Part shown: positions 27,246-38,403 of the stretch, one piece after another
Layout of the letters: each line of letters opens with the position of its first letter
How positions within the stretch are numbered: position 1 is the stretch's first letter
Source: Lachnospiraceae bacterium
Lineage (GTDB): Bacteria; Bacillota; Clostridia; Lachnospirales; Lachnospiraceae
Assembly (NCBI GenBank): GCA_017449765.1
Contig: JAFTFE010000039.1
Span: 17,767-81,766, forward strand
DNA: 64,000 nt
Direction: 5' to 3'
The notes under the pieces: model-generated
Databases searched by the model: none
Told to the model about the DNA's origin: nothing
The model's input: only the letters and a program-made list of their open reading frames with translations
Translations under genes and position numbers: made by a program

Positions 27246-29672
27246 ATGAATACACCAATTTCATGGATTAAAGCATACGTTCCTGACCTGGACGTCGATA
27301 TAGAAACATTTGTAAATAAGATGACATTATCAGGCTCACATGTTGAGAATTATGTTAAGAAGGATAAGAATTTAGAGAAGATAGTTGTAGGTAAGATAGA
27401 GTCTGTTGAGAAACATCCTGATGCGGATAAGCTCGTAGTATGTCAGGTAAATATCGGGGCCGAGACTATACAGATTGTAACAGGTGCAAAGAATATGCAG
27501 GCTGGTGATCTGGTTCCTGTTGTACTTGATGGAGGAAAGGTTGCTGCTGCACATGGAGATGATACGGAATATCCTGATGGTATCAAGATAAAAAAGGGTA
27601 AGCTTCGCGGCGTGGAAAGTAATGGTATGATGTGCGGTATAGAAGAACTTGGATCATCAAGAGACTTCTATCCGGAAGCACCTGAAGACGGAATATATGT
27701 ATTTCCTGAGGAGTCAGGTGTAAAACCGGGGGATGATGCAGTAAAGGCGCTTGGACTTGATGATGCAGTAGTTGAATATGAAATAACTTCGAATAGAGTA
27801 GACTGCTTCTCGATGATTGGTATGGCAAGAGAGGTTGCTGCAACTTTTGATAAAAAGTTCGTACCCCCTGTCGTAGAAGTTAAGGGCTCAGGTGGAGATG
27901 TTAATGATTATATATCTGTTGAGGTTAAGGATACTGGTTTATGTCCGAGATATGCTGCAAGAGTGGTTACGGATATTAAGATTGGTCCTTCGCCAAAGTG
28001 GATGAGAGAAAGACTTGCTGCACAGGGTATACGTTCTATAAATAACCTTGTAGATATAACTAATTATGTAATGGAAGAATATGGTCAGCCTATGCATGCT
28101 TTTGACCTTGATACTATAGCAGGTCATAAGATTGTGGTTAAGCGTGCTTCTGATGGAGATAAATTTACTACACTTGACGGACAGGAGAGAACTCTTGACA
28201 GTGATGTACTTATGATATGCGATGGTGAAAAAGAAGTGGCTATAGCGGGTATCATGGGTGGAGAAAACTCTATGGTAACCGATGATATTAAGACTCTTCT
28301 TTTTGAAGCAGCATGTTTTGATGGTGCTAATATCAGACTTTCTACTAAGAGAATAGGTTTATCTACAGATGCCTCTGCCAAGTTCGTAAAGGGTCTTGAT
28401 CCTAATCTTGCACTTCTCGCAATTAACAGAGCCTGTCAGCTCATAGAGGAACTTGGCTGCGGTAAGGTGGTTGACGGAGTGGTAGATGTATATCCTAATC
28501 CTGTATCGGATAAAGAACTGCCTTTTGAGCCTGATAAGATGAACAAGCTTCTTGGAACTGATATAGCAAAAGAAGATATGCTGAAATATTTTGCAAAACT
28601 TGACCTTATTTATAATACAGATAAGAATACAATAACCATACCTTCTTTCAGACAGGATCTTAACTGCATGGCAGACCTTGCTGAAGAAGTTGCAAGATTT
28701 TACGGATATGATAATATACCGACTACACTTCCGCATGGTGAGGCTACTGCCGGTAAGAAGTCATATGCTGAGAGAATAAATGATATAACCAGAACCATAT
28801 GTGAGGGCAATGGTTTCTCCGGAGCTATGTGTTATTCGTTTGAAAGTCCAAAGGTATTTGACAAGCTGCTTATTCCGGAGGATTCGGAATACAGAAAAGC
28901 TATCGAGATATCTAATCCGCTTGGAGAAGATTACTCGATAATGAGAACGCTTTCATTGAATGGAATACTTACATCACTTTCTACAAATTATAACAGAAGA
29001 AATAAGGAAGCAAGATTATATGAGCTTGCAAATGTATATGTGCCTAAGGCTCTTCCTCTAAACGAGCTTCCGGATGAGAAGATGAAACTGACACTCGGAA
29101 TGTATGGCGGCGGAGATTTCTTTAACTTAAAGGGTGTTATAGAGGAGTTGTTCGAAAGATTAGGATTCGGTAAGGATGTAAATTATGAGCCGTCTACAGA
29201 GCAGCCTTTCTTACATCCGGGCAGACAGGCTGTGATTAAGAAAGGCAATCTTGTTATCGGTTATCTCGGTCAGCTTCATCCGGAGGCTGCTGATAATTAC
29301 AGTATAAAGGCTGATGTTTATCTTGCTGTTCTTGATATGGAAACAGTTACCATGCTCTCTGATTTTGATAGAAAATATGAGGGAATTGCTAAGTTCCCTG
29401 GCATGACAAGAGATTTATCTCTTGTAGTCGATAAGAGTATATTTGTAGGTGAGATAGAGAAGGTTATTAAGAAATGCGGAGGTAAGCTTCTTGAGTCCTA
29501 TAAGCTCTTTGATGTATATGAGGGCGAGCAGGTTGCAGAGGGTAAAAAATCGGTTGCTTATACAATGACTTTCAGAGCAAAAGACAGAACCTTGGAGGAT
29601 AAGGAAGTATCGGATATTATAGACAAGCTTCTTAAGGAACTTGGCAAGATGAATATAGAAATTCGTGCGTAA
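27246..29672 (+). CDS. pheT: Phenylalanyl-tRNA synthetase beta subunit
   Basis: Partner of PheS, carrying the editing and tRNA-binding modules. In order: N-terminal OB-fold tRNA-binding domain ([16 protein letters not shown], about residues 45-150), B3/B4 editing domain (about 200-400), B5 domain, a catalytic-like core, and a C-terminal anticodon-binding domain ([15 protein letters not shown], about 715-808). The length of 808 is typical. GAGGA precedes the ATG. It forms an operon with pheS; queA follows after 17 bases. Confidence 0.97.
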   Translation: MNTPISWIKAYVPDLDVDIETFVNKMTLSGSHVENYVKKDKNLEKIVVGKIESVEKHPDADKLVVCQVNIGAETIQIVTGAKNMQAGDLVPVVLDGGKVAAAHGDDTEYPDGIKIKKGKLRGVESNGMMCGIEELGSSRDFYPEAPEDGIYVFPEESGVKPGDDAVKALGLDDAVVEYEITSNRVDCFSMIGMAREVAATFDKKFVPPVVEVKGSGGDVNDYISVEVKDTGLCPRYAARVVTDIKIGPSPKWMRERLAAQGIRSINNLVDITNYVMEEYGQPMHAFDLDTIAGHKIVVKRASDGDKFTTLDGQERTLDSDVLMICDGEKEVAIAGIMGGENSMVTDDIKTLLFEAACFDGANIRLSTKRIGLSTDASAKFVKGLDPNLALLAINRACQLIEELGCGKVVDGVVDVYPNPVSDKELPFEPDKMNKLLGTDIAKEDMLKYFAKLDLIYNTDKNTITIPSFRQDLNCMADLAEEVARFYGYDNIPTTLPHGEATAGKKSYAERINDITRTICEGNGFSGAMCYSFESPKVFDKLLIPEDSEYRKAIEISNPLGEDYSIMRTLSLNGILTSLSTNYNRRNKEARLYELANVYVPKALPLNELPDEKMKLTLGMYGGGDFFNLKGVIEELFERLGFGKDVNYEPSTEQPFLHPGRQAVIKKGNLVIGYLGQLHPEAADNYSIKADVYLAVLDMETVTMLSDFDRKYEGIAKFPGMTRDLSLVVDKSIFVGEIEKVIKKCGGKLLESYKLFDVYEGEQVAEGKKSVAYTMTFRAKDRTLEDKEVSDIIDKLLKELGKMNIEIRA

Positions 29673-29689
29673 TTTCGGAGGAGATGGAT

Positions 29690-30715
29690 TTGAAACTCAG
29701 TGATTTTTACTATGACCTTCCCCAAGAACTTATTGCTCAGGACCCGCTGCTTAAAAGAAGTGATTCCAGACTTATGGTAATTAACCGGGAGGATGGAAAA
29801 ATTGAGCATAAGCATTTTACGGATATAACAGAATATCTTGAAGCGGGAGACTGCCTTGTAATAAATGACACTAAAGTTATACCGGCAAGGCTGATAGGAG
29901 AAAAAGAAGATACAGGTGCATCCGTTGAGATTTTACTTTTGAAACGTAAGGATGACAAGACGTGGGAGACACTTGTAAAACCCGGTAAGAAAGCTAAGGT
30001 TGGTACGAGAATATCCTTCGGAGAAGGAAAACTTATCGGAGAGGTCATTGATATAGTTGACGAGGGTAACAGGATTATAAGCTTTGAATATGAGGGTATA
30101 TTTGAAGAGGTGTTAGATGAATTGGGACAGATGCCGCTTCCTCCGTATATAACTCATAAGCTTGAAGATAAAAACCGATACCAGACTGTATATGCGAAGC
30201 ATGACGGCTCGGCAGCGGCACCGACAGCAGGACTCCATTTTACCGATGAGCTCCTTGATGAGATAGAGAAAAAAGGGATAAGTATAGCGAGGGTTACACT
30301 TCATGTCGGACTTGGAACCTTCCGCCCTGTCAAGGTTGATAATATCACAGACCATCATATGCACAGCGAATTCTATGTCATAGATGAAGAAGCTGCTGAC
30401 ATAATAAATGCTGCAAAGAATAACGGTGGGAAAATTGTCTCAGTCGGCACAACAAGCACACGAACACTTGAAACCGTCGCCGACGAGACAGGCAGAGTCA
30501 AAGCCACAAGCGGCTGGACAGATATATTTATCTACCCGGGATATAAATTCAAATGTGTTGACCGCCTGATAACGAATTTTCACCTGCCTGAGTCAACTTT
30601 ATTAATGTTAGTTTCAGCTATGTATGACAGAGAAAAAATATTAGAAGCATATCGACTTGCAGTAGAAGAAAGATATAGATTTTTCTCGTTCGGAGATGCT
30701 ATGTTGATATTATAG
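29690..30715 (+). CDS. queA: S-adenosylmethionine:tRNA ribosyltransferase-isomerase
   Basis: Catalyses transfer and isomerisation of the ribosyl group of SAM to preQ1-modified tRNA, giving epoxyqueuosine. Typical QueA features are [27 protein letters not shown], the DTKVIPARL segment, and the [10 protein letters not shown] core. I choose TTG 29690 because GGAGG lies eight bases upstream and the product then begins MKLSDF, as in homologues; ATG 29684 directly abuts the ribosome site. The length from TTG is 341 residues. It sits in tandem with pheST. Confidence 0.94.
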   Translation: MKLSDFYYDLPQELIAQDPLLKRSDSRLMVINREDGKIEHKHFTDITEYLEAGDCLVINDTKVIPARLIGEKEDTGASVEILLLKRKDDKTWETLVKPGKKAKVGTRISFGEGKLIGEVIDIVDEGNRIISFEYEGIFEEVLDELGQMPLPPYITHKLEDKNRYQTVYAKHDGSAAAPTAGLHFTDELLDEIEKKGISIARVTLHVGLGTFRPVKVDNITDHHMHSEFYVIDEEAADIINAAKNNGGKIVSVGTTSTRTLETVADETGRVKATSGWTDIFIYPGYKFKCVDRLITNFHLPESTLLMLVSAMYDREKILEAYRLAVEERYRFFSFGDAMLIL

Positions 30716-30791
30716 CAGCATAGCGAGAGCGTGCCTGCGATATAACTATATTATTCATACATATTGCGTATCTGTAAAAAGGAGGAAAAGT

Positions 30792-32612
30792 ATGAAAACA
30801 TTTAAAAAGAGTTTTGATATGTTTAAGTATAATTTTCCTTCTATTCTTTTGTTTGAGGTTATGTACAAGCTTTTATCAGCGGTTATACTCATTCCTTCGC
30901 TTTATACAATAATTAATTTTTCGGTAAAACTGTCGGGTGTCAGATTCCTATCTCTCAGCAGATTAAAAAGATATCTTATGGCACCAACCACATATATAGC
31001 ATGGATAATAATTATTTTACTGGTATTAATGTATTTTCTGATTAATATGTCTGCTATAATATATGCAATGGATGCTTCACACAGAAAGGTTAAAACCAAT
31101 GCTTTACAGATATTACTTAGAGGTGTTGTAAACGGATTAAGACTTCTTAAACCTAAAAATTTTCTTACCGTCATAGATGTATTGTTTGTTATTCCCTGGA
31201 TATATTCCGCAGTCATAATCAGTTCCATTTTAGAATTAAAATTTCCTGATTATTTTTATGTTTTTATTTCGTCATATAAATCCTCGTTTATAATGGTTTG
31301 TGTTGCATATTTTTTGCTTTGTATTTTGGCGACATCGAGGATATTTTTACTAAATTATTATGTGGTATATAGGGCGAGCCATAAAAAGTCGATTGAATTA
31401 AGCCGTAGAACCGTAAAAAAACATTTTATAAAAATAATTGGTGGAATAATCCTTTACAATTTATTTTTGGCGTTCGCCATGATATTACTCGAAGGTTTAA
31501 TTGCCGGAGGTTTTGCTGCGATAATGTCCAAGATTCTTGCATATAAACAAATGAGATTCATATTCGGCACAGTTGTCAATATAGTTATACTGATTATCTA
31601 TATGGTTCTGGTAACCGTTTCCACTCCGTTTATTTTCTCATATATATGTACTTGTTTTTATCAGAATGAAGAGTATGAGGAAATATATTATGTAAAAGAA
31701 AAAACAGATAAATATTATGATGCAAAATATAAGAAAAAAAATAAAAAAATATCAGCTGTAATAATTCTCATAAGTATTTTGATAAATGGAGTATATGTTT
31801 ATCTCAATGTAAAAAACTATGTAAGTCTTAATGTTGCACATCCCAACAGAGTAGATGTTACAGCTCATAGAGGAGACTCCCGAAATGCACCTGAGAATAC
31901 TATGGCATCCTTTAGACTGGCTGTTGAAAATCAGGCTGATTCCATCGAACTTGATGTGAGACAGACAAAGGATGGTGAATACATTGTCATACATGATGAG
32001 AACCTGAAGAGGACTACAGGTGTAAATAATATTGTCGGTAACGTAGATCTTGAATATATTAAAAGCCTTGATGCCGGAAGTTTTTTTTCGGAGGAATATG
32101 AAGGGGAACAGATACCTACTCTAAGGGAGGCATTGGAGTTTGCCGTCGCTGAGGATGTGTTTTTAAATATTGAATTAAAACCTGCAGATACGGATCGTGA
32201 TGACTATGTTGAAGGGATTATTTCAATGCTTGAAGAATTTGATTATTTTGATAACTGTGTCATTGCATCATCAGATTATGATACTCTTAAGAAGGTTAAG
32301 GAGATTAATTCGGATCTTTTTACGGTATATATATTATATGCCGCATATGGCGAGATAGGTGATATGGAGAATGTAGATGCATTCAGCATACAGCATAGCT
32401 TTGTATCGGCAAGGCTCGTAAGGGATATTCATAAGAACGGGAAAAAAATATATGCATGGACAGTAGACAAGGAGAGTAAGATTAAAGATTTACTTTTTTT
32501 GGATGTAGATGTGATAATTACAAATGATCCTTATACAACTAAGGAAATAGTATATAATGCAAATGACAGCCTTCTATCAGACTGGTTTAGAAGACTTGTA
32601 AAAGAATATTAA
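30792..32612 (+). CDS. Membrane-anchored glycerophosphodiester phosphodiesterase
   Basis: Hydrolyses glycerophosphodiesters to glycerol 3-phosphate and an alcohol. The N-terminal half (about residues 1-340) contains roughly seven membrane helices, matching the GPDPase membrane domain; the C-terminal half is a GDPD TIM barrel with the catalytic HRGDSRNAPENT (His359), SIELDVRQTKDG and VIHDENLKRTTG. The fused form is common in Firmicutes and may act on lipoteichoic acid or lipid-derived diesters. AAAGGAGG lies before the ATG. Neighbours (queA, aroA) do not explain its role. Confidence 0.93.
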   Translation: MKTFKKSFDMFKYNFPSILLFEVMYKLLSAVILIPSLYTIINFSVKLSGVRFLSLSRLKRYLMAPTTYIAWIIIILLVLMYFLINMSAIIYAMDASHRKVKTNALQILLRGVVNGLRLLKPKNFLTVIDVLFVIPWIYSAVIISSILELKFPDYFYVFISSYKSSFIMVCVAYFLLCILATSRIFLLNYYVVYRASHKKSIELSRRTVKKHFIKIIGGIILYNLFLAFAMILLEGLIAGGFAAIMSKILAYKQMRFIFGTVVNIVILIIYMVLVTVSTPFIFSYICTCFYQNEEYEEIYYVKEKTDKYYDAKYKKKNKKISAVIILISILINGVYVYLNVKNYVSLNVAHPNRVDVTAHRGDSRNAPENTMASFRLAVENQADSIELDVRQTKDGEYIVIHDENLKRTTGVNNIVGNVDLEYIKSLDAGSFFSEEYEGEQIPTLREALEFAVAEDVFLNIELKPADTDRDDYVEGIISMLEEFDYFDNCVIASSDYDTLKKVKEINSDLFTVYILYAAYGEIGDMENVDAFSIQHSFVSARLVRDIHKNGKKIYAWTVDKESKIKDLLFLDVDVIITNDPYTTKEIVYNANDSLLSDWFRRLVKEY

Positions 32613-32633
32613 GCAAAGGACAGGACAAAAGCT

Positions 32634-33920
32634 ATGGTAGTAAATAAGGTGAATGGATTATCCGGTGAACTTAAAGTCCCGGGAGATAAGTCAATATCAC
32701 ACAGATGCATAATGTTGGGATCGATTGCTAAGGGCGACACAGAGGTATACGGCTTCTTGCAGGGGGCAGATTGTCTTTCTTCGATAAGTTGCTTTAGGAA
32801 GATGGGGATTGCTATTGAAAATGAAGGAGAAAGAGTTGTAATTCACGGCAATGGACTTCATGGTTTGAAAAAGTCTGATGAAATACTTGATGTAGGCAAC
32901 AGTGGGACAACAATAAGACTTATGTCAGGAATATTGGCAGCACAGGATTTTGAGTCAAAGGTAAATGGAGATGCATCCATTCAGAAAAGACCTATGGGAA
33001 GAATTATGGTGCCGCTTGGCATGATGGGAGCGGATATAAAGAGTGAAAATGATAATGGCTGCGCCCCTCTTTTGATAAAAGGAACAAAGCTCAAGGGAAT
33101 ACATTATAATTCTCCGGTAGCATCTGCACAGGTAAAGTCAGGTATATTATTTGCCGGACTTTATGCTGATGGTGAAACTAAGGTAACAGAACCATATGTA
33201 AGCAGAAACCATACTGAGCTTATGTTCAGGGATTTCGGTGCAGATATTGTTACTGCAGGCAAGACAGTAACAGTTAAGCCGGCAGAAGAACTATATGCGA
33301 GAAGAGTTGATGTGCCGGGAGATATTTCTTCGGCAGCTTATTTTATTGCTGCAGGCCTTATAGTAGAAAACTCGGTTATCACCATAAAAGATGTTGGCAT
33401 AAATCCGACAAGAGATGGTATGATTGAAGTCTGCAAAATGATGAATGCGGATATTGAGATAAAGGAAAAAGATAATTCATCTGCCGAACCTGTAGCAGAT
33501 ATAATAGTAAGGACATCCGGGTTAAAAGCCTGCACCATAGGTGGAGAACTTATTCCCAAACTTATAGACGAAATACCGATTATAGCGGTTATGGCATGCT
33601 ATGCGGAAGGAACAACCATAATAAAGGATGCTCAGGAATTAAAGGTTAAGGAGAGCAACAGGATAGACAGCATAGTGAATAATTTAAAGGCGATGGGAGC
33701 AGATGTGGTTGCGACTGAGGACGGAATGATAATAAACGGCAATCCGGATAAGAATCTTAAAGGTGCGAAAATCGACAGCAGGCTCGACCATAGGATAGCA
33801 ATGAGCTTTACCATCGCAGGACTTACTGCATCCGGTGATACGGAAATATTGAACAGCGAATGTGTGGACATATCTTATCCTGCTTTTTATAAATCTCTGG
33901 AAAGATTAATAAAGAGATAA
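32634..33920 (+). CDS. aroA: 3-phosphoshikimate 1-carboxyvinyltransferase (EPSP synthase)
   Basis: Sixth step of the shikimate pathway: shikimate 3-phosphate plus PEP gives EPSP. Seen: PGDKSISHRCIMLGSIA near the N-terminus, DVGNSGTTIRLMSGILA, and the C-terminal KVKESNRID and DHRIAMSF motifs. The 428-residue length is standard. No other shikimate gene is adjacent. It is followed by a bidirectional hairpin. Confidence 0.96.
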   Translation: MVVNKVNGLSGELKVPGDKSISHRCIMLGSIAKGDTEVYGFLQGADCLSSISCFRKMGIAIENEGERVVIHGNGLHGLKKSDEILDVGNSGTTIRLMSGILAAQDFESKVNGDASIQKRPMGRIMVPLGMMGADIKSENDNGCAPLLIKGTKLKGIHYNSPVASAQVKSGILFAGLYADGETKVTEPYVSRNHTELMFRDFGADIVTAGKTVTVKPAEELYARRVDVPGDISSAAYFIAAGLIVENSVITIKDVGINPTRDGMIEVCKMMNADIEIKEKDNSSAEPVADIIVRTSGLKACTIGGELIPKLIDEIPIIAVMACYAEGTTIIKDAQELKVKESNRIDSIVNNLKAMGADVVATEDGMIINGNPDKNLKGAKIDSRLDHRIAMSFTIAGLTASGDTEILNSECVDISYPAFYKSLERLIKR

Positions 33921-33932
33921 AATCAGATTATA

Positions 33933-34004
33933 AAATAAATTAAGTGGATATAAATAACATTTGGCAAAAATGATTGCAGGTTATTATATCCACTTAATTT
34001 ATTT
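33933..34004. terminator. Bidirectional hairpin between aroA and the YtxH-like gene
   Basis: A long stem of about 24 bp (AAATAAATTAAGTGG pairing with CCACTTAATTTATTT, extending inward with one bulge) with an approximately 20-base loop separates two convergent genes. A and T runs at its ends can act as U tracts on either strand. Confidence 0.8.
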
Positions 34005-34007
34005 ATA

Positions 34008-34412
34008 TCAGCCTTCTGTTACAGGCTCAGCGTCGGCTGTGTCATCAGTTTCTGATTTGTCCTCAGCGTCGAGAGAAACATAATCTCTGTCGCTTGTTGC
34101 TGGATCTAAATCATCAAAGAATATTTCTCCTTCATCGACGTAATCAGCTTCATTATCGAAAACCTTAGGCATTTTCTCTTTTAAAGTGTCTTTGACTTTG
34201 TTGAAGGTTTCGTTTTCGTTTACTTTATCTTTTACCTTGTTAAAGGTTTCATTCTCATTGATGGTATTCTTAACCTTTTTAATTTTCTCGTCAACATCAT
34301 AGTCCTTGTAAATTTTGCTTTCTTTGATTTGATCCTTGAATACATAGCATAAACCGCCGACAGCAGCAGTTGCAGCAGTTAAAGTTACCAGACCTTTTAA
34401 TAATTTGCCCAT
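34008..34412 (-). CDS. Small YtxH-like membrane-anchored protein
   Basis: A 134-residue protein with an N-terminal hydrophobic helix (LVTLTAATAAVGGLCYVF), a charged helical middle with two NENETFNKVKD repeats, and a strongly acidic C-terminus. It resembles YtxH-type or general small stress membrane proteins, but no defined function follows. The start ATG at 34412 is favoured because AAAGGAA lies eight bases upstream on the minus strand; an upstream in-frame Met lies beyond that site. It is convergent with aroA and is a single-gene unit. Confidence 0.7.
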   Translation of the reverse strand: MGKLLKGLVTLTAATAAVGGLCYVFKDQIKESKIYKDYDVDEKIKKVKNTINENETFNKVKDKVNENETFNKVKDTLKEKMPKVFDNEADYVDEGEIFFDDLDPATSDRDYVSLDAEDKSETDDTADAEPVTEG

Positions 34413-34611
34413 AATATAACTTCCTTTCATAAATATTTTTAACAAATTAGATAAATAATATTCTAATACAAGTATATTTAAAAATCAAGCGGAAGAATGG
34501 TTGATTTGACCTGATGAATAATGCCGTTATTATTTTTTCTTGTTTTTTGTCAGATTTTACCATTCATTATAATTTTTTTTAACTTTTGTTATAAAAATTG
34601 CATAAAAACTA

Positions 34612-34640
34612 TTTATCTTTTTGGATATTAATGGTATAAT
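34612..34640 (+). promoter_or_regulatory. Candidate sigma-A promoter for glgC
   Basis: A perfect TATAAT with an extended TGG element lies 17 bases after a weak -35 (TTTATC), about 34 bases before the glgC start. Confidence 0.65.
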
Positions 34641-34673
34641 ACGTAATATATTATGCTAAAAAGGGGTGACACT

Positions 34674-35942
34674 ATGATTAAGAAAGAAATGATAGCAATG
34701 CTTTTGGCCGGTGGACAAGGCAGTAGATTAGGGGTACTGACTTCAAAGCTTGCTAAACCTGCGGTTGCATTTGGTGGAAAATACAAGATTATTGACTTTC
34801 CGCTTAGTAACTGTATTAATTCAGGTATTGATACTGTTGGAGTTTTGACGCAGTACAGACCGCTTAGACTTAATCAACACATAGGTATAGGTATGCCTTG
34901 GGACTTGGATAGAAATATCGGAGGTATTACCGTATTACCGCCATATGAGAAGAGTACAAACAGCCAATGGTACACAGGAACGGCTAATGCTATATATCAG
35001 AATATAGAATATATAGATTACTACAATCCTGATTATGTATTGATTTTATCAGGTGATCATATCTATAAGATGGATTACGAGGTTATGCTTGATTACCATA
35101 AGACCAGCAAGGCAGATATTACGCTTGCTACATATCAGGTTCCTATGGAAGAAGCAAGCAGATTTGGCGTAGTTATCACTGATGAATCCGGTTGTATTCA
35201 GGAATTTGAGGAAAAGCCGGAGAATCCAAGAAGTAATAAGGCATCTATGGGTATTTATATCTTCAATTGGAAGCTTTTAAAAGAAGCGCTTACAGTTATG
35301 AAAGATCAGCCTGAATGTGATTTCGGTAAGCATATTATTCCGTATTGTCATGAAAAGGGCAGTAAGATATGTGCTTATGATTATAAGGGTTATTGGAAGG
35401 ATGTCGGAACGCTTGGATCTTATTGGGAAGCTAATATGGAGCTGGTGGATATTATTCCTGAGTTCAACCTTTATGAGGAGTTTTGGAGAATATATACAAA
35501 GAGTGATATTCTTCCTCCGCAGTATCTCGCACCGGGAAGCTCGGTTATCAAGAGTATAGTCGGTGAGGGAACTGAAGTTTACGGTGAGATTGAAAGCTCG
35601 GTTATCGGTTCAGGCGTATCAATAGGCAAGGGCGCGATAGTTAAGAATTCAATTATTATGAATGGTGCTGTCATAGGTGATGGTGCTGTTATAGATAAGG
35701 CTATTATAGCAGAGGGTGCCACTATCGGTGCTAACGCCGAACTTGGTGTCGGTGAGGAAGTACCTAATGAATTTGCACCTCATATCTATTCATTCGGACT
35801 TGTTACTATAGGCGAAAATTCAGTTATTCCTGCTAATGTGAGGATTGGTAAGAATGTTGCCATCTTCGGCGAGACAACTGTTGACGAATATCCGGACGGC
35901 TTACTTAAGAGCGGTTCAAGCATTATAAAGGTAGGTGAATAG
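34674..35942 (+). CDS. glgC: Glucose-1-phosphate adenylyltransferase (catalytic subunit)
   Basis: Makes ADP-glucose from ATP and glucose 1-phosphate, the first committed step of glycogen synthesis. Seen: the nucleotide-binding [32 protein letters not shown], the substrate region [20 protein letters not shown], and a C-terminal left-handed beta-helix of hexapeptide repeats (about residues 290-415). ATG 34674 is used because AAGGGG lies seven bases upstream; the earlier ATG 34653 precedes that site. It is followed directly by glgD, whose start is one base after the glgC stop. Confidence 0.96.
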   Translation: MIKKEMIAMLLAGGQGSRLGVLTSKLAKPAVAFGGKYKIIDFPLSNCINSGIDTVGVLTQYRPLRLNQHIGIGMPWDLDRNIGGITVLPPYEKSTNSQWYTGTANAIYQNIEYIDYYNPDYVLILSGDHIYKMDYEVMLDYHKTSKADITLATYQVPMEEASRFGVVITDESGCIQEFEEKPENPRSNKASMGIYIFNWKLLKEALTVMKDQPECDFGKHIIPYCHEKGSKICAYDYKGYWKDVGTLGSYWEANMELVDIIPEFNLYEEFWRIYTKSDILPPQYLAPGSSVIKSIVGEGTEVYGEIESSVIGSGVSIGKGAIVKNSIIMNGAVIGDGAVIDKAIIAEGATIGANAELGVGEEVPNEFAPHIYSFGLVTIGENSVIPANVRIGKNVAIFGETTVDEYPDGLLKSGSSIIKVGE

Positions 35943-35943
35943 A

Positions 35944-37068
35944 ATGAGAGCTATAGGTATAATTTTGGCTGGTGGTGGAAGCAGCAGGATGGGTGATCTT
36001 TCATCAAAGAGAGCGGTTGCGGCTATGCCGATAGTAGGAAGTTACAGAGCAATCGATTTTACCCTTTCCAATATGACTAATTCCCACATACAGAAGGTTG
36101 CTGTATTTACACAGTACAATTCACGTTCGTTGAATGAACACCTTAATTCATCAAAATGGTGGGATTTCGGTAGAAAGCAGGGCGGTCTCTATCTGTTCAC
36201 ACCTACGATTACTGCAACCAACAGTTATTGGTATAAGGGTACGGCAGATGCACTATATCAGAATATTAATTTCCTTAAGTCTGCTCATGAGCCTTATGTT
36301 GTAATCGCTTCAGGCGATGGCATATACAAGCTTGATTATAATAAAGTGCTTGAGGATCATATAGCAACAGGTGCAGATATAACTATCGTTTGTAAGGATA
36401 TTCCGGCAGGTGAGGATGATATCAATAGATTTGGTGTTGTTAAGCTTGCTGACGACAACAGGGTTATTGATTTCGAGGAAAAACCTCTGATAGCAGAGAC
36501 AAATACAGCTTCCATCGGTGTATATGTAGTAAGAAGAAGACAGCTTATAGAGCTTCTTGAAGCATGTGCGGCTGAAGGCAGAAGTGATTTTGTAAGTGAT
36601 ATCCTTATCAGATATAAGAATGTTAAGAAGATATATGGGTACAAGCTTGATTCCTATTGGAGAAATATCGGAACGGTTGATTCATACTTTAAGACCAATA
36701 TGGATTTCCTTAACAAGGATATCAGAGATTACTTCTTTAGACAGCATCCGGATGTATATTCTAAGGTCGAGGATCTTCCACCTGCAAAATACAATGGGGA
36801 TGTAGTTGTAAGTAACAGTCTTATTGCAAGCGGTTGTATCATCAATGGTAATGTTGAGGATTCAATATTGTTTAAGAAGGTATATATTGGTAATAATTGT
36901 GTTATTAAGAATTCAATAATACTCAATGATGTTCATATAGGAGATAATTGCTATATTGAGAACTGTATCGTTGAAAGCAGAGACACCTTAAGAGCCAATA
37001 CGGTTCATACAGGTGATCCTGATGAGATAAAGGTAATTATTGAGAAGAATTTCAGATACGCGTTGTAA
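35944..37068 (+). CDS. glgD: Glucose-1-phosphate adenylyltransferase subunit GlgD
   Basis: Second, GlgC-like subunit that in Firmicutes forms a heteromer with GlgC and raises its activity. The N-terminal fold is kept (IILAGGGSSRMGDLSSKRAV, DFTLSNMTNSHI) but the nucleotide-binding loop differs from GlgC (GGGSS instead of GGQGS), as in known non- or weakly catalytic GlgD proteins. The C-terminus carries hexapeptide repeats (about residues 290-360). ATG 35944 has AAGGTAGG about eight bases upstream, inside the end of glgC, so translation is likely coupled. Confidence 0.92.
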   Translation: MRAIGIILAGGGSSRMGDLSSKRAVAAMPIVGSYRAIDFTLSNMTNSHIQKVAVFTQYNSRSLNEHLNSSKWWDFGRKQGGLYLFTPTITATNSYWYKGTADALYQNINFLKSAHEPYVVIASGDGIYKLDYNKVLEDHIATGADITIVCKDIPAGEDDINRFGVVKLADDNRVIDFEEKPLIAETNTASIGVYVVRRRQLIELLEACAAEGRSDFVSDILIRYKNVKKIYGYKLDSYWRNIGTVDSYFKTNMDFLNKDIRDYFFRQHPDVYSKVEDLPPAKYNGDVVVSNSLIASGCIINGNVEDSILFKKVYIGNNCVIKNSIILNDVHIGDNCYIENCIVESRDTLRANTVHTGDPDEIKVIIEKNFRYAL

Positions 37069-37101
37069 CACTAACCAGAATAATGCAAAAGGGGGATTTT
37101 T

Positions 37102-37371
37102 ATGCAGATTACAGATGTTAGGGTAAGAAAAGTTACTAAAGAAGGTAAGATGAGGGCAGTTGTATCAATAACAATTGATAATGAATTCGTAGTTCATGAT
37201 ATTAAGGTTATTGAAGGAGAGAAGGGGTTGTTTATCGCTATGCCAAGCCGCAAGGCATCAGACGGAGAGTACAGAGACATAGCTCATCCGATTAATTCTG
37301 AGACCAGAGATAAAATACAGACTCTTATACTTGAAAAGTATCAGGAAACTGCTTCTGAAACCGAAGAATAA
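37102..37371 (+). CDS. spoVG: SpoVG regulator
   Basis: Small nucleic-acid-binding regulator of the SpoVG family. The 89-residue protein has the conserved [19 protein letters not shown] opening, the [19 protein letters not shown] segment and [25 protein letters not shown] precedes the ATG. In other Firmicutes it influences sporulation, capsule and division genes; its targets here are unknown. A terminator follows immediately, so it can end the glgC-glgD-spoVG transcript. Confidence 0.96.
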   Translation: MQITDVRVRKVTKEGKMRAVVSITIDNEFVVHDIKVIEGEKGLFIAMPSRKASDGEYRDIAHPINSETRDKIQTLILEKYQETASETEE

Positions 37372-37379
37372 AAAGCTTT

Positions 37380-37410
37380 TAAAGGGGTTGTCGACGGCAG
37401 CCCCTTTTTA
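37380..37410 (+). terminator. Intrinsic terminator after spoVG
   Basis: AAAGGGGTTG pairs with CAGCCCCTTT around a short TCGACGG loop, followed by TTTTT. Confidence 0.85.
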
Positions 37411-37434
37411 CTTAATCAGACAAGGAGAACATAT

Positions 37435-38382
37435 ATGGAAGAAGAATACAGCGTAACGGTCACAGATCTTATAAATAAAATGAATCTGATTAATCATACA
37501 CCTGATATAGATACAGATAAAATTCTTATTAAAGATCCCAATATGAATAGACCGGCGGTTCAGCTAGCTGGCTTTTTTGAGCATTTTGATTCTGCGAGAA
37601 TTCAGATATGCGGTAATGTAGAATATGCGTACATTGCAAATATGCATACGAGAGAGGAAAATATAGAAATATTCAATAAGCTTTTTGAATATAAGATACC
37701 TTGTCTTATATTTTGCAGAAATCTCCAACCGTATGACTTTATTATAGAAGCAGGAATAAAATACGGCATACCGATATTGACTGACACCTTGGAGACAACT
37801 TCTGAGTTTGTTCATGAGGTTGTAAGATGGCTTCATGTTGAGCTTGCACCACGTATCTCAATACATGCTGTATTGGTCGATGTATATGGTGAGGGCGTAC
37901 TTATCATGGGTGACAGCGGTATAGGTAAGAGTGAAGCTGCACTTGAGCTTATAAGACGAGGACACAGACTTGTTTCTGATGATGTGGTTGAGATAAAGAA
38001 GGTAAGTGACGAAACCCTGGTTGGTTCAGCACCTGAGACTACAAGGCATTTCATAGAATTAAGAGGTATAGGTATAATAAATGTTAAGACGATGTTCGGT
38101 GTAGAATGTGTAAAGCAGACGCAGACTATAGACCTTGTCATCAATCTTGAAGAATGGGACAAGGAAGCCAATTATGACAGACTTGGTTTGGAAGATCAGT
38201 ACACAGAGTTTTTAGGTAACAAGGTCATAAGCCATTCGATACCAATAAGACCCGGACGTAATATAGCCATCATAGTTGAGTCGGCGGCGGTTAATCACAG
38301 ACAGAAAAAAATGGGATATAATGCTGCTCAGGAACTCTATGACAGAGTTACGCAGAATATAGCTAAAAATTCAGCTAAATAA
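37435..38382 (+). CDS. hprK: HPr kinase/phosphorylase
   Basis: Bifunctional enzyme that phosphorylates and dephosphorylates Ser46 of HPr (and Crh) according to metabolite levels, driving CcpA-dependent catabolite control. The Walker A loop is GDSGIGKS at 159-166, followed by the family signature ELRGIGIINVKTMFG. The 315-residue length is typical. AAGGAGA lies before the ATG. A ROK kinase gene follows 21 bases later, and a Crh-like protein with an intact Ser46 is encoded about 4 kb downstream, a likely substrate. Confidence 0.96.
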   Translation: MEEEYSVTVTDLINKMNLINHTPDIDTDKILIKDPNMNRPAVQLAGFFEHFDSARIQICGNVEYAYIANMHTREENIEIFNKLFEYKIPCLIFCRNLQPYDFIIEAGIKYGIPILTDTLETTSEFVHEVVRWLHVELAPRISIHAVLVDVYGEGVLIMGDSGIGKSEAALELIRRGHRLVSDDVVEIKKVSDETLVGSAPETTRHFIELRGIGIINVKTMFGVECVKQTQTIDLVINLEEWDKEANYDRLGLEDQYTEFLGNKVISHSIPIRPGRNIAIIVESAAVNHRQKKMGYNAAQELYDRVTQNIAKNSAK

Positions 38383-38403
38383 ATAGATTTTGGAGGAAAG
38401 ATG